Of a stretch of 64,000 bases of DNA, positions 39,201-51,052 are shown one piece after another. Each line of letters begins with the position of its first letter. The stretch's first letter is position 1. This DNA is from Enoplosus armatus (lineage: Eukaryota > Chordata > Actinopteri > Centrarchiformes > Enoplosidae), in contig NC_092190.1 of the NCBI RefSeq assembly GCF_043641665.1, forward strand, positions 7,888,548-7,952,547, given 5' to 3'. Both the position numbers and the translations under genes were made by a program. The notes beneath the pieces are model-generated. The model had not been told where the DNA came from, did not search any database, and worked only from the letters and a program-made list of their open reading frames with translations.

Positions 39201-42200
39201 AAAGACATTGCTGCCATCCTGTGACTTACTGAAGTTATAGCACAAGTTTTAGTGTACTGTAAACAGGTGTCAAGTGGGTCAAACCCACTGTACCCACTGT
39301 GAACCCAACATGATCTGAAACTCATCAGCCACAGTGCGCTATTCATCTGAGAAGATGTGCCTGGTTTTATAATATGACTTAAAATGTTATATATTGTGCA
39401 TAGAGGAAAATGTGCTATTTTTGGCCATGTGGTATTTTAAATGTACTCCAAATTCTTTCTTCTGGGCTTATTATTAGAAATGATATATGACTTGATAACC
39501 AAATACAGTTATTGAACAAATTACTGTGGCACAGCACAGCAGCAGTAAGTGGAAGAATGGCCTTCAGAATAGAGAGAGGCCTAATAAAAGTCTACAGCAT
39601 AATCATTAAAACACGTCCTCTTTTGTAACTGGAGCTCTTTCCCAATGATCAGGTCACTGACTTGAACTTTTAAAGGTGTTTAAGGGTGTCAGTGCAGCAC
39701 TCATAGCCCTTTTAACCCTTGGGGGACCTCTTTTGGCATTGTGGGACTTTATATAAAAAGGGCCACAATTTCTACTCAGTCCATCACATGAGGATGTAGA
39801 CAGACTTGAATATTGTTTTGTTTTAAATCAAATGTGCTGGAGTGCAGAGCCAACACAACAAAACTGTGTCACTGCCCTAAACATTCTCAACTTACTGTAT
39901 ATTACACAAATAATGCATAATTTGCTCAGAATTTTAGTCCAAATCTGCTGCTTACTAGACTGAAAGTCAAATATAAACAGAAAGTATTGTGGGAAAAGTT
40001 ATTTACTATAATTTGATGGATGTAAAAATGTAGAAGCACTCCACAGTGTGTGAGAGCAACCATAAAATTTAAGTATTCGGTTTCAATAAATAATACATTA
40101 TTGTAACTCTTTAGTTGACTACTCTTCGTCATTAAATGCTACATTCAAATACTATCAATAAAATCGAGTGCTGTGAAATGTCATCAGATAGCAGTCTGAT
40201 GTAAATGTAGTTACCCAACCAATGTATTTTTTCGGAAGAAGCCACAGAAGTTTCCTGTACAACTTTTGCAATCTTATCTCAACCACGTGTTATCCAGACA
40301 GCTGAGAGGCCCACTATCACACTATTGACACCATGTAGTAAAAACAATTTTGTCACATGTTTGGTACCAATGGTACAATGTCAATACATTATAGCCATTA
40401 AACTGCATTCATGAAATATGACAGATACATGGATACACGTTAAGAACCACATATTTTCATCTTGGTACCACAGCGCAAAAGCAATGCTGAAATATATTCA
40501 CTCCAGCCAGCACTGTCACACAGTGATCAAACTGTGAAATCATAGCCATATAAGAAGAGAACCTCTAAATACACTGAAAAATGCTAGGGATATGCTAAAG
40601 CACTAACACACACAGCACTTCTGAACTGGTCATCGTTATTCTAGACTCATTGCATTCATCCATGGCATCCTGACCATAACCATTGGTTTATATCTTTATT
40701 TGAAAATAAGATCCCAACAACAACAAGAACAGAGTGTAAAGAGACTTTTCTTTGGTATTCTGCCCCATTGTCTTCTATGAATAGCCATGGCAGAACACCA
40801 TGTCTGTTGTCTGTCGGCGATGGGTGTGAGCTGGCTGTCTGAAGCCCAGTGAGTCAGACCCACATGGCAAGGCCGTGAGGAAGTTGAACAGCTTCCTCTG
40901 CCTCGCCACCGGACTTGTTTTGAACAAAGGAAGGCTGTGGTCAATAAGAAACAGAAAATTATTCTTGTAGATTTTAGATTTTATTTGTATTCAGCAGCAG
41001 TTAACTATCAACACAGTTCTTCACATTCCCCATACCGTCACATGTTTCTTGAGCTGTTGCGTTATCTTGCAAAGGACAAGAAGTCAATACTGAGCACTAT
41101 TCTTTTTTCTTTTCTGCGTGTAGTAAGATTTTTCCAAAGAAATCAGTTGATTGATTAGAAAAATCAGATGTGCAGGTAAATGTTTATACATACCATCATG
41201 CATGCACGATTGTAGTTCATATCCTGTAGCTGAAAACGTGTTGTAGTAGAAAGCAGAGGTGAGCAGGAGTGATACAAAGGTGTGAAAACCGCAGGATAAC
41301 AGTTAGTGCAGCAAACTTAAGTACGTGTTCGGCAACCTCTGAGTCTACTGCTTTTGGGTACACAATTACACTTATTGTTTAACTTAACATAATGGAACAT
41401 TTTCTAAAAATCCTCTCATTTTGAAAGTGTAGCTGGTCACTGTTGGAGTCACATACACTTTCTTTCTCTTGACCACATCTTACATTTAAAATGGTCTCTG
41501 ATCTCTCACTCCAAAGCACATCTATGTTTTTTCAGTGTGATGCTACTCCTACATCTGAAATCACAGCCTTTACTTGTTTGCTAAGGCCTTTATGACCTAT
41601 GTGGCATCAGTATGCTCTCACCGCAGGAAGGCATTGTTGACTTTCAGGCAGAAAAGTCATACCTGCATTCACAACTGATGACACACAAGATACTCAGTGC
41701 TTGAAAGCAAATGATCAATTGTTTCAAAGCCTTCAAAAGAAATAATTGTTGAGTCGTGTTGCTCTTCTTTTCTAAAAGTCATTCTGAACTCAAAACATCA
41801 AAACAAAGGTGTGGTTGCAGCAAAGAGGAAGTTAATTTTGTGCATTTTGCTGTCACTCATTTGCATAGTCTAAAGGGAAACTGGTCTGAAACTGAGAAAG
41901 AGTGAATTTGAGTAACAGGGGTTATCAGAGAGAAATGTGATGTAATTAATGTACAATAAAGCACAGCTTTTGGCATTAGTAAAAGTGTCTTAATACCAAT
42001 ACAACAAGCTAGGTGTCTAATAAAAACAACTCTGGATGGCCTCATCTGTGCAGCTGAAGCCACATCCTCCCAAGAGTACACCCCAGTATGAAACCTAGAT
42101 TTTTCTTTCCCAAAATATGTCACAGATGGCTCAACCCCCACAGCTCTATCAATCACAAAGGCCACATTCAAATTAAGTATTACATACATCAGGTTATTGT

Positions 42201-42313
42201 CACATGACGTTGGAAACCTTTTGGGTGCAATCAGTAGGTGTTTCAAAAGTGTGTGCTGATAGAACATTTGAAAGTTTTAGTGAGAGAGATAGAGAGACAC
42301 GCACACACACATA

Positions 42314-42315
<2 letters not shown>

Positions 42316-42344
<29 letters not shown>
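42316..42344. repeat. (AG)n microsatellite
   Basis: About 14 AG units, 0.1 kb upstream of the candidate gpr183 promoter. Confidence 0.9.
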
Positions 42345-42458
42345 CTACAACAGGATATTTTGTCACTATGGTTACTGGCAGCAGATACGGATCTTGATTT
42401 CTGTGTGTCATGCTGTTCTCATTCAGGCCAGCGTGGTTGTAGTGCTGTCAGGACAGCC

Positions 42459-42553
42459 CTTATAATTGAGATGAACTTGGCAAAAAAAGGGTCATGTCTT
42501 CTGGATTAATGTGACTTCAATAAATCTCAAGAAAAACATATTCCATCTGTGAG
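42459..42553 (+). promoter_or_regulatory. gpr183: Candidate promoter and 5' UTR exon of gpr183
   Basis: A TTATAATT element at about 42460 precedes a donor, GTGAG/GTAAGC, whose intron would start at 42554. The next strong plus-strand acceptor before gpr183 ends at 44430. Joining them gives a non-coding first exon of roughly 60 bases and a 1.88-kb 5' UTR intron. Human GPR183 also has its coding region in a downstream exon, which fits. No transcript evidence is available here. Confidence 0.35.
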
Positions 42554-44093
42554 GTAAGCTTCGTTTCCAAACTGTATCTTTTTTAGGGTCAGGGTGAATC
42601 CTGCATGGTGACATAGATGGGTTATCGCATGGGGAATGCATTTGGATAATGTATATAACTGTTTCAGTTTGCAGTTGAGCTTGTAATGGATTTACGTTGT
42701 GAAGAAAGTGCGGTATTCCACAGTCAGATATCTACCACAAGCAAACGTCTGAAACCTACTCTTGCAAAACGAAGGACAAACTAAATTTGCATTTAAACTA
42801 CAGCATGGAATTTTCAAATGGCAAATCATCACACCTTTACAAACTATGTTCTCTATAGTTTAAACAGAAGGAATACTGGATTATGAAATAATGTTGGTCT
42901 TCTTTGAGGGAAATTCAGTGTGAAAAATACACATTTATATCAGATTGAGCAATCAATTACAGTTACAACACTCAGAGTTAGAAGAAAACCACTTTCACAA
43001 CAGTCTGAGTGTTACTGGAAAAGTACAAAGTATATTCTTGACATGAAACACAGATTTGATGTCAAATGACTAAATGTATGTGTATAATTTAATTTTAATC
43101 ATTTGATTTTAATAATAATTTGACAAATACTGCTGCATGTTCACCCCCAAATACCCCTTAACTTGTCTTAATGGGCCAGGAAACAAGTTTCTCCTCTGCA
43201 CCATGTGCTTGAGCTGATAGCCACAGCTAGGGTGGGTTATAACTTTGGCTCAAACAATATGACTTTCCAAATGCCTACCATTCTGAGGCTGAGCGCCCTG
43301 GGGAAGCTGACTTCCTCATGTACAAGTCTGTCTCTCAACACATTTTTGGCAGTGTGTGAGAGTGCTACAGCTGCATTCAGAATCACAGTAAAGGCACGTT
43401 ATTGTTCACAGACTTCCGTCATGTCACTTTTAACCTCAAACAAAAAAAAACAGCTATGTCCTGTAAGTCAAATACATAGTTTAGTGGTTGAATGGACTAA
43501 AGGTTGTGAAGGACGGTTAATATGTCTCTCCTAACTCCTTAATTGTCATCTTTAATTATGCTTTGCTGCTCAAATAATACGCTTTATTTTCACATGTCAA
43601 ATTACAGAATGAAAAGATAAAAATGTATTGATAGTGATAAGTGTCAACATAGGTGCTTTCCAGCTTGAGTCAGACACCAGAGCATATCAGATCTGAATTG
43701 TACCTTTTGTTTTTAGTCTTGAATTGTACTTTCACCTTTTGTTTTAAGAAATGTAAAGGCTTTAGGAAGTGCAAAGTCTTTAGGTTAGTGAAAATGAGGT
43801 GAAACGTGAAGGTAGAGTTTTGTCTCTGCCGGGCTTTGCTCAAAAACAACCACATGGTGGCACTAGAAACCACAAAATCAACAGGACAGGTTGTGTCTCA
43901 GTACATGACTGTCAGTTACTGATGATAAATCAGCAGAGAGTCCACCTGCTCGAAACCCAAGCAAACAAACTCTGTGCATTCATTTGTTCTTTTTGAGAGC
44001 CCTCAAAATATGGTGAAATCATCAAAATCATGATTTGTTTAGCTTTTTTCTACATTATTTTACAATTTATTACAGTTCAGGCAGACATTGTCA

Positions 44094-44097
<4 letters not shown>

Positions 44098-44125
<28 letters not shown>
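44098..44125. repeat. T8-G20 homopolymer tract
   Basis: Eight T followed by about 20 G, located 330 bp upstream of the gpr183 start, inside its presumed 5' UTR intron. It can form G-quadruplexes and is prone to sequencing error in length. Confidence 0.85.
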
Positions 44126-44127
<2 letters not shown>

Positions 44128-44453
44128 TGATGAAATTGCCAGTAAGTTAGAAATACTGTTAACTTCTTTTACTTCCTTTTTGAAAGCAAGTTCTTATATT
44201 TGCAAACCTGTGCCAGGGTTTCATTTCAACATAGGCAGGGACTTGTTTTTTTGGGGGCTTTTTTTCAAACTGACACATGTCTGGTTTTGTTTCCTTTAAA
44301 TACACATTTTCTGTATTGTGTTTTTTGGATCAGAGGAGAAAGAAAATGAGAAGAGAAAAGATAAGAAAATGCACAATGAAATCTCTGAGTTAAACAAAAG
44401 CATTAACACATTTTATTTTATTTTTTACAGGTACTGGTTCCTAAAATATCAAG

Positions 44454-45590
44454 ATGGGTTCTACCACTGTGCCTGTGACCCTGACATCCTCATCCACCAA
44501 CAATGCCTCTAATAATTCTACCTGTGACACCCTGTACGCCCACCGAGAATATGCCAGGGTCCTCATGCCTCTTGTCTACAGCATTGTGTTCTTTGTGGGA
44601 CTGCTGGGTAACTGCCTCGCCCTCCACGTCATTCGTCCCAATCTGAAGAAGATCAACTCCACCACCTTATACTCTCTCAACTTGGTCATTTCTGACATCC
44701 TCTTCACCCTCTCTCTGCCTGTGAGGATTGCCTACTATGCTCTGGGCTTCCACTGGCCTCTGGGTGAGGCGCTTTGCAAGATCTCAGGCTTCATCTTCTA
44801 CATCAACACCTACGCAGGGGTCAATTTCATGACCTGCCTCAGCGTGGACCGCTTCATCGCTGTAGTCCTGCCTCTGCGCTTTGCCCGACTCAGAAAGGTC
44901 AGTAACGTGCGTTACATTTGTGTTGGTGTGTGGCTGCTGGTCCTGGCACAGACCCTCCCCCTCCTGGGCAGTCGTATGACCAACGAGGAACCTGATGGCT
45001 TCATCACCTGCATGGAATACCCCATCTTTGAGGAGATGGAGCATGTTGCAACTATACTGATTGGCGCTGTCTTCATTGGTTATGTCATCCCTGTGGTGAC
45101 CATCCTTGTGAGTTACTCCGTCTTGTGCTCTAAACTCCACTTCACAGCCAAGAACAACCATTTGACAGACAAGTCTGGCCGGAGCCGCAAGGCCATCGGT
45201 GTGATTTGCTGTGTATCCCTGGTGTTTGTTGTCTGCTACAGCCCCTATCACATTGACCTTCTGCAGTACATGATCCGCAAGCTGGTGTCGAGCCCCGATT
45301 GTGCTGATCTCACAGCCTTTCAGGTGTCGCTGCACGTCACCGTGTGTCTGATGAACCTCAACTCCTGTTTGGACCCTTTTATCTACTTCTTTGCCTGTAA
45401 GGGCTACAAGAGGAAACTTCTGAGGCTGCTGAAGCTACAGGTCAGCATGTCCTTCTCCAGTGTAGTGAGGACATCACCTGAAGGCTCCTCCAAGGATTTT
45501 ATTGATGGCAACAAGATCCAACTCAACAGCTGTACTGCAGGAACAACCAGTGAGAGACTCACAGAAAGGAGATTACAGCATCTTGAGTGA
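44454..45590 (+). CDS. gpr183: G protein-coupled receptor 183 (EBI2)
   Basis: Intronless 378-aa coding region for the oxysterol receptor GPR183. In mammals it is a Gi-coupled plasma-membrane receptor that binds 7-alpha,25-dihydroxycholesterol and positions B cells, dendritic cells and T cells. The start lies 23 bases after an acceptor (TTTTTTACAG ending at 44430). The N-terminus has several N-glycosylation sequons (N17, N21). Seven hydrophobic segments follow, starting near residues 36, 70, 106, 154, 199, 245 and 291. Visible motifs are LVISDILF in TM2, the C108-C186 pair, DRF at 132-134 instead of DRY as in human, CYSPYH at 261-266 and DPFIY at 307-311. All pocket residues reported for human GPR183 are present: R91, Y116, N118, Y120, E188 and Y265. 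The tail begins ACKGYKRK and keeps the QVSMSFSS segment, close to human. It lies between its paralogue and gpr18, all in the same orientation. I cannot tell whether this is the a or b teleost ohnologue. Confidence 0.96.
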   Translation: MGSTTVPVTLTSSSTNNASNNSTCDTLYAHREYARVLMPLVYSIVFFVGLLGNCLALHVIRPNLKKINSTTLYSLNLVISDILFTLSLPVRIAYYALGFHWPLGEALCKISGFIFYINTYAGVNFMTCLSVDRFIAVVLPLRFARLRKVSNVRYICVGVWLLVLAQTLPLLGSRMTNEEPDGFITCMEYPIFEEMEHVATILIGAVFIGYVIPVVTILVSYSVLCSKLHFTAKNNHLTDKSGRSRKAIGVICCVSLVFVVCYSPYHIDLLQYMIRKLVSSPDCADLTAFQVSLHVTVCLMNLNSCLDPFIYFFACKGYKRKLLRLLKLQVSMSFSSVVRTSPEGSSKDFIDGNKIQLNSCTAGTTSERLTERRLQHLE

Positions 45591-45774
45591 ATGAGAGAAC
45601 TGAGGCACTGCACCAAGAGTTATGCAAGATGAGAGGACCTTTTATGCGTGGGCATACTTTAATCACAACCAGTCAAATAATGTGACTCACTCATGCCATC
45701 AGGGACTCTACGCAGCTACTCAGCATCTGGATCCAAAGAAATTCAGCTGTTTTTGACCAAATTAATTTACACAA

Positions 45775-45789
45775 GGGGGGGGGGGGGGG
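45775..45789. repeat. G15 tract in the gpr183 3' UTR
   Basis: A run of 15 G about 185 bases after the gpr183 stop codon, probably within the transcript. Confidence 0.85.
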
Positions 45790-46448
45790 TTAAACATCAA
45801 CAGAATGATTCAGAATTTCAGGAATTTACATATTTTCTCTTTTTTCTTGAGATCAATAAATTACTCAGGAAAGCAGAGATTATTGCAGCTAAGGAAAGAA
45901 AGGAGGATACTTTTTTATAAAGCCTGCTTGTCTCCTGCCCGTAGACTGAGCGCTGATGAGGTAGAGCACGTTGAAAGTGGACAGTCAACTGATCAGAGAG
46001 CGGAAAGAGAACATCTATGAGTTGACATTAAGTGTGTTCATGTATAGTATGTGAAGAGTTATATTGCTAAATGTATACTCAAGTGAAAAAAACATGTTTG
46101 AATTTTAATATTTGCAACCGGACAATGACCTCACATCTGATCTCCTCCTCACAGTGTTACTTTTATGAACTGAGATATTAAAGAAGAAGTAGATATGAAT
46201 TTCATTCCAAAATGAAATCAGACTCACAATCTCAGGTTTGTTTGTTTTTTTAAGTTTCAGTTCAGCATACAGATGTAATATCTCAGGAAAAATTGACAAA
46301 CTGTACACTCATTATTTCAACTGCTTGTAAAGTGAATTAACCTTAACTGTTTGGTAAAGCATATTTGTCTGCTTTAACATTCATTTCCTCATGATAAAGG
46401 TGGGTGTGGTCTATGATGTCATTTAATTTAAAGGGGTCCTGTGGAGCA

Positions 46449-46459
46449 AATAAAATAAA
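46449..46459 (+). terminator. gpr183: Overlapping poly(A) signals of gpr183
   Basis: Two overlapping AATAAA hexamers lie about 860 bases past the stop, with a further AATAAA at about 46468 and GT-rich sequence downstream (GTGATGTT, TTCTGTGTT). An earlier AATAAA near 45855 could give a shorter 3' UTR. Confidence 0.4.
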
Positions 46460-46832
46460 AGGTTAAAATAAAAGTGATGTTAACATTCTGTGTTAATGCA
46501 ATGTACACACATGCTTGAGGTGTATGCATGTTTCTTGTAAGGGAGAAAATATTATATATCTTCACACCATTTGTGCTCAAGAAAACCAAATGTACCAACA
46601 ATTCCCAGAATTAGCTGAGCAGGCCCTGTAATGAGACTAGATGGGCCAATCCTGATTTAGTTACTAAATCCACAACTTTACTTTACACTTAGATAGATAC
46701 AGATAGACAAAGGCCACACTGCTTCCTGCACAGTCACTTGCACCAGGTCTAAATCATGAACTGCAGAAACATCCGTTATGAACAAAATCCTCCGGATGCT
46801 CAATAAGTGTGATGTAGTCAGTAACACATAGC

Positions 46833-46853
46833 ATGTGTGTGTGTGTGTGTGTG
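46833..46853. repeat. (GT)n microsatellite
   Basis: About ten GT units, beyond the gpr183 poly(A) signals. Confidence 0.85.
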
Positions 46854-47575
46854 AAGATGTGTGAATGTGTGTGACCTGTTAAACAGTCAGATTGTCTGTA
46901 GAAAGAAACTGTATTTACATTTTATTTTTAGTGTTTGCTTTTAGATTTGGGTGTTGCATATGGTGATTCTCCAGTGATTTTTCCTAAATAGCAGGAGATA
47001 ATTATATTGTTTTTCTTCCCTTCATGAAAGTTCAATTAGTACTTAAAGTAATTTCTTTTAAAATTCAGGTTGTTGTCAAGACCCAGAGATTCAAACACAT
47101 GTACATGTAATATAACAGACCACTGGGTTAGCAAACTGTGACAAAAGCTTGGCTTGTGTGAGTTATAGGAAGGACATCGTTCCCTCAGTTCTGAAACAAT
47201 ATGCATCTCAACCATTCTTTATGAATCATCACACTCATACATCCGGAAGGCCTCAGCATCAGATGGCTCTGAAACAAGACACAGGTTAAGATAGAGGCAA
47301 GAGAAATAAGCAAGAAAAGTTCAACAAAGTTCATTTCATCATGTTGATGGCAACCAGCAAAGCTACTGCCAAGGCTCAAACAAAACCACAGAGCAAAACA
47401 TGTGCCTGCAGTGGGCTTCCTGTTTGTAAATGTTTGAACTTAACAATACAAATTATTTTTCCTAATAAATAATGAAATAAACTTGACTTTAATGTATTTT
47501 TTGTTGTTGCATAACAATCTTATGACAAGAAGGTCATTAACCAAATAATGTAATGAATTAATTCCAGGAACTGTT

Positions 47576-47576
<1 letters not shown>

Positions 47577-47614
<38 letters not shown>
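47577..47614. repeat. (AC)n microsatellite
   Basis: About 19 uninterrupted AC units, the longest CA run in the window. Confidence 0.9.
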
Positions 47615-47616
<2 letters not shown>

Positions 47617-49879
47617 TTAAACCTTTAATCCCTTTCTGTATCTGGGCAAATTAACACAGTAAACTAAGATATACTATTCATGGCAATCAACCATAAAACA
47701 CTACAGGGTATCATTAGATGTTTATTTGCATCTCGACCTCTTAATGTGCTGTATTTACAACTTATACATTTTTTTATTTTATGTTACTGAAACATGTCCC
47801 TTGCTGATAGTCTAGCTACTTGTATTGCAACGAACATTGTATTTCACACATATAATTGCCATCTGCTTTATCACTCCCCACCGGATTTCTTTGGGGAATA
47901 AGGACAGTGTTCGTTTTAAAGGGATGGGCTGAAGGCATCAGAGAACTTAACAAGGAGAAGAAGTAGGAGACATCTCGTGTTCAGTTTTGAACTCTTGTCC
48001 AACTTTTGAAATGAACAATATTTGCGTATTCTGGATTTTTCAGGGGGGAGAAGGAGAAGATGTAATTTTGAGAACTCTCGACACGGTAATTGAACTTTTT
48101 CTTTTGTGGAAAAGCCATATCACACACGGATTATCATTCAAAGAAGAGTATTTCCATATCTCTTAAAAATGTCTGGAGGGGGTCTTTAATGTTTGAATTA
48201 AAGCAGCCAACTTCAGCTACCAACTCTGATCAGTGATGGAGAAAAGGAAAAAGACAGAAGACCTAAAAAGAAAGAGGGACAGGTGAAGAAAAGGAGACAG
48301 AGCAACAGAACAATACATAAAATCATCATTAAGATACAACCGTATTATATTTTGTATAATAAAAGTTTGGAAAAGCTTAAAATGTAACAATGATCTCACT
48401 AAGACTTTTTTGCTTTGTAGCTTAAAGGTCTGTTAAGTCATTTTGCATTAATTGCCACAGATGAAATGTCATCTAATACATTATATTACAAAAGCCTAGT
48501 CTTACTTGCACAAATAAGAAATTGATTACTCTAAGACTAAATTAATTATTAGGCACAGACTGCTACCTAAACCTCAGTCTTGTAGTGATTGTTTTTGGCC
48601 TCTAGAGGACAGTGTAGAACAGGCTAAAGAGGTGACAGTAAAGGAAGTTAAATGGGCTTTTTACAGGCACCTTATAGCTAATCTGAATATTGACAGATGT
48701 AACAAGAGTATCAATTTATCTTTAATTTTATTTGACCATTTTCTTTCATATAAGTATATAATAAGTATAAAATAAAATAAAACAATTTAAGGGAAGTACA
48801 AAAAGAAAGAACATGATGTAGTCTAGATAGTGAAATTGCACTTATATAGTCTATTACACAGGTGAATAATAAAGACCAAGGATTTATTAAGGAGTGGAGG
48901 ACTCGCTGAGGCAACCACATGACAAGTATCAAAGAGAGGAAAACATCACACAGACTGTTGTCATAACAACATATTGCAATGAACACAAAGTACCATCTGG
49001 TATGAGATTTTTAAGACACATCGAGGGGACAAGCCGAAAGATAATTATTTCCCAGGAATAAGAATTATAAACCCTGTGATGAAAAATAACATAGTGAGCA
49101 TGGAAAGAAGTTCAGCATCAAAGCAGTCAGACGGCACAAAGGAGGAAATGCTGTAAATCGTGTGAAAGTATGCTTTGCTCTCTATTTTGTGTAATGGGAA
49201 TGGAAAGTAGCAGTTAGGAAATCAGGGGATGTTTTGATTGCACAATGTTCTTTGAGTCAAATGTCCTAATTCATAGTTGTTATCAGCTCACACACACACA
49301 TTAATCACACACATTAATCTGTATTCAGTCCGGGTCCAGACTGACCTTGAGCTTTTCACCTGAGGTATGCGCTTTGCATCCATTAAGACAACGCGGTGTA
49401 AAACCATCTCACAGCATCAGCGTGAAGTGTCTATTACCACCTTCTTATTTCCTGTTTATATGGCAACTGCCTCAACATCCTGTTTTTAATTACTTCTCTC
49501 CAGCAGCAGATGCTTCTCACAGCAACCTGCTGTGGATTACTCCCCTGAGAACTAATGTGCTGTGACAGACCCCACTTTTCCAATCAATAACTCGCCCTAA
49601 ATCTGCCATCTCTCTGCCTGCCAAACACACTCCCACTTCTAATGGCACATCATTTTCTTTAAGGGGGTGTAATTGCAGACTGTGGAAAGCTGTGGCCCTT
49701 TGTGTTCCAACTACGTAGATACTGTAAAGGAATCTAAAGTACAGAAACTACAGCTCACAGTCAACACAGGAAGTGATGGGGGTTTACACTGTGCTCAGTC
49801 TCGCCACCATTCCATCACATTACCCTTTGAGAAAGCATTCACTTCCCTGTTTTGACCGAGTGCTCAGATAAGTCGCCGT

Positions 49880-49935
49880 GCTGCTTCATAAACCTGTTGG
49901 CGCAAGCTTGTCAGGATGTTTGTGTAATTTCTGTG
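49880..49935 (+). other. gpr18: Candidate first non-coding exon of gpr18
   Basis: A donor, CTGTG/GTAAGTGCAG, is placed about 0.7 kb upstream of the candidate UTR exon at 50639. The left edge is arbitrary, since no clear TATA box marks the start. This is weak evidence on its own. Confidence 0.2.
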
Positions 49936-50638
49936 GTAAGTGCAGTCTTTTTATTGTTCAGGCAAGACTACTTGATCTGTCTGACCTTTAAGATGGATGG
50001 GAAAAGTCATTTTGGCTGACATGTTTTATTTCTGTATGTGTGTTTTGTTGCTCAGTTTTGGGACAAACTGATTTAAATCACTCAGCTTATTTAATTTATT
50101 TAGCTAGTTTCATTCTGCAGCTTTACATTCATTGGTTTTCTGATTCTTAATGATCACCCACGATTCACAATATACACAACAGACAGTACAGTAGAAAGAA
50201 TATACTTACTTAAAGGTGAAAGGCGGAAGTCACATGATTTATTATCAAGACACATCAAGTTCACAGGGATAAAGATTTCACTTCCACATTGTACTCTGCT
50301 GCTCACCACAGTTACAGTTTTGTTTCTACAGTGTAATGTATATAATGTATACATATGTATACATTATGGAATTACACATCTAGACAGACATGGTTTCTCT
50401 TTCTCTTTTTTTCTCGCAGTGCAGCTGCACAGCTTGGAAAAATAAGTATTCAAATTATCAGGCATCAGGTTCTGCAAACTGTAAAACACAGATATGTACA
50501 TATTTAGAAGCAGCCTCTAGCTAATTCAACCCCACTGTTTCTTCTGGAAACCTAATTGTTTCATACTCTTTTTTTTCTCTCAAACACAGTGCTTGAATGT
50601 GTTTATATTGTGCTTTTGTTTGTTTGTTTTTTTCTTAG

Positions 50639-50691
50639 ATTTCAAACTAATGACTGGACTAATGAGGATTACTTCTACATAATGTTCAAAA
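50639..50691 (+). other. gpr18: Candidate 5' UTR exon of gpr18, with short upstream ORFs
   Basis: This 53-base block is bounded by a strong acceptor (pyrimidine-rich tract then TTCTTAG ending at 50638) and a strong donor (CAAAA/GTAAGTT). Splicing to 51052 removes a 360-bp intron. The exon has three ATGs. Two are in one frame and end at TAA within the exon (10-codon uORF). The third ends just across the splice junction (4 codons), out of frame with the receptor. This suggests translational damping, but it is a prediction. Confidence 0.45.
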
Positions 50692-51052
50692 GTAAGTTGC
50701 ATTACCAGGTTTTGCTCCTCGGATCATTTGAAACTTAAAATCTTATTCAAAATTGCAATCAGTAAACATGTCTCTTAACATGACTTGGCTGTACTGTTTT
50801 TGTAGCTGATAGTAAATCAAAGGACTTTGGTTATCTTAGATTTGATCAATTTCATAATTGAGAGATGCCACATTGGCCAAAATATCCCCTTTTCCTTATT
50901 AAGGCTCTGCTAGAAGCACATGACCTTTCAACGTAAATGAATTAACAGGACTTCAACTCCAATCATGAAAAAAAATGGGCAAAAAAATATGATAAAGGAA
51001 TTGTTCAATGGAAATAAACACCAGTATCTTGCTGTATTCTGTAAGTTTCAGA

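Larger units (their letters stand above)
35800..42458. other. Intergenic region between the GPR183 paralogues
   Basis: 6.7 kb without a supported exon. The content is one TG microsatellite and unique AT-rich sequence. Regulatory elements of either receptor may lie here, but none can be named from the sequence. Confidence 0.6.
46470..49879. other. Intergenic region between gpr183 and gpr18
   Basis: 3.4 kb without a supported exon. It contains GT and AC microsatellites and unique AT-rich sequence. Confidence 0.6.

Noticed and set aside
44784..45335. 183-codon minus-strand ORF
   Set aside because: It lies antisense to gpr183 and is a codon-bias shadow of that coding region.
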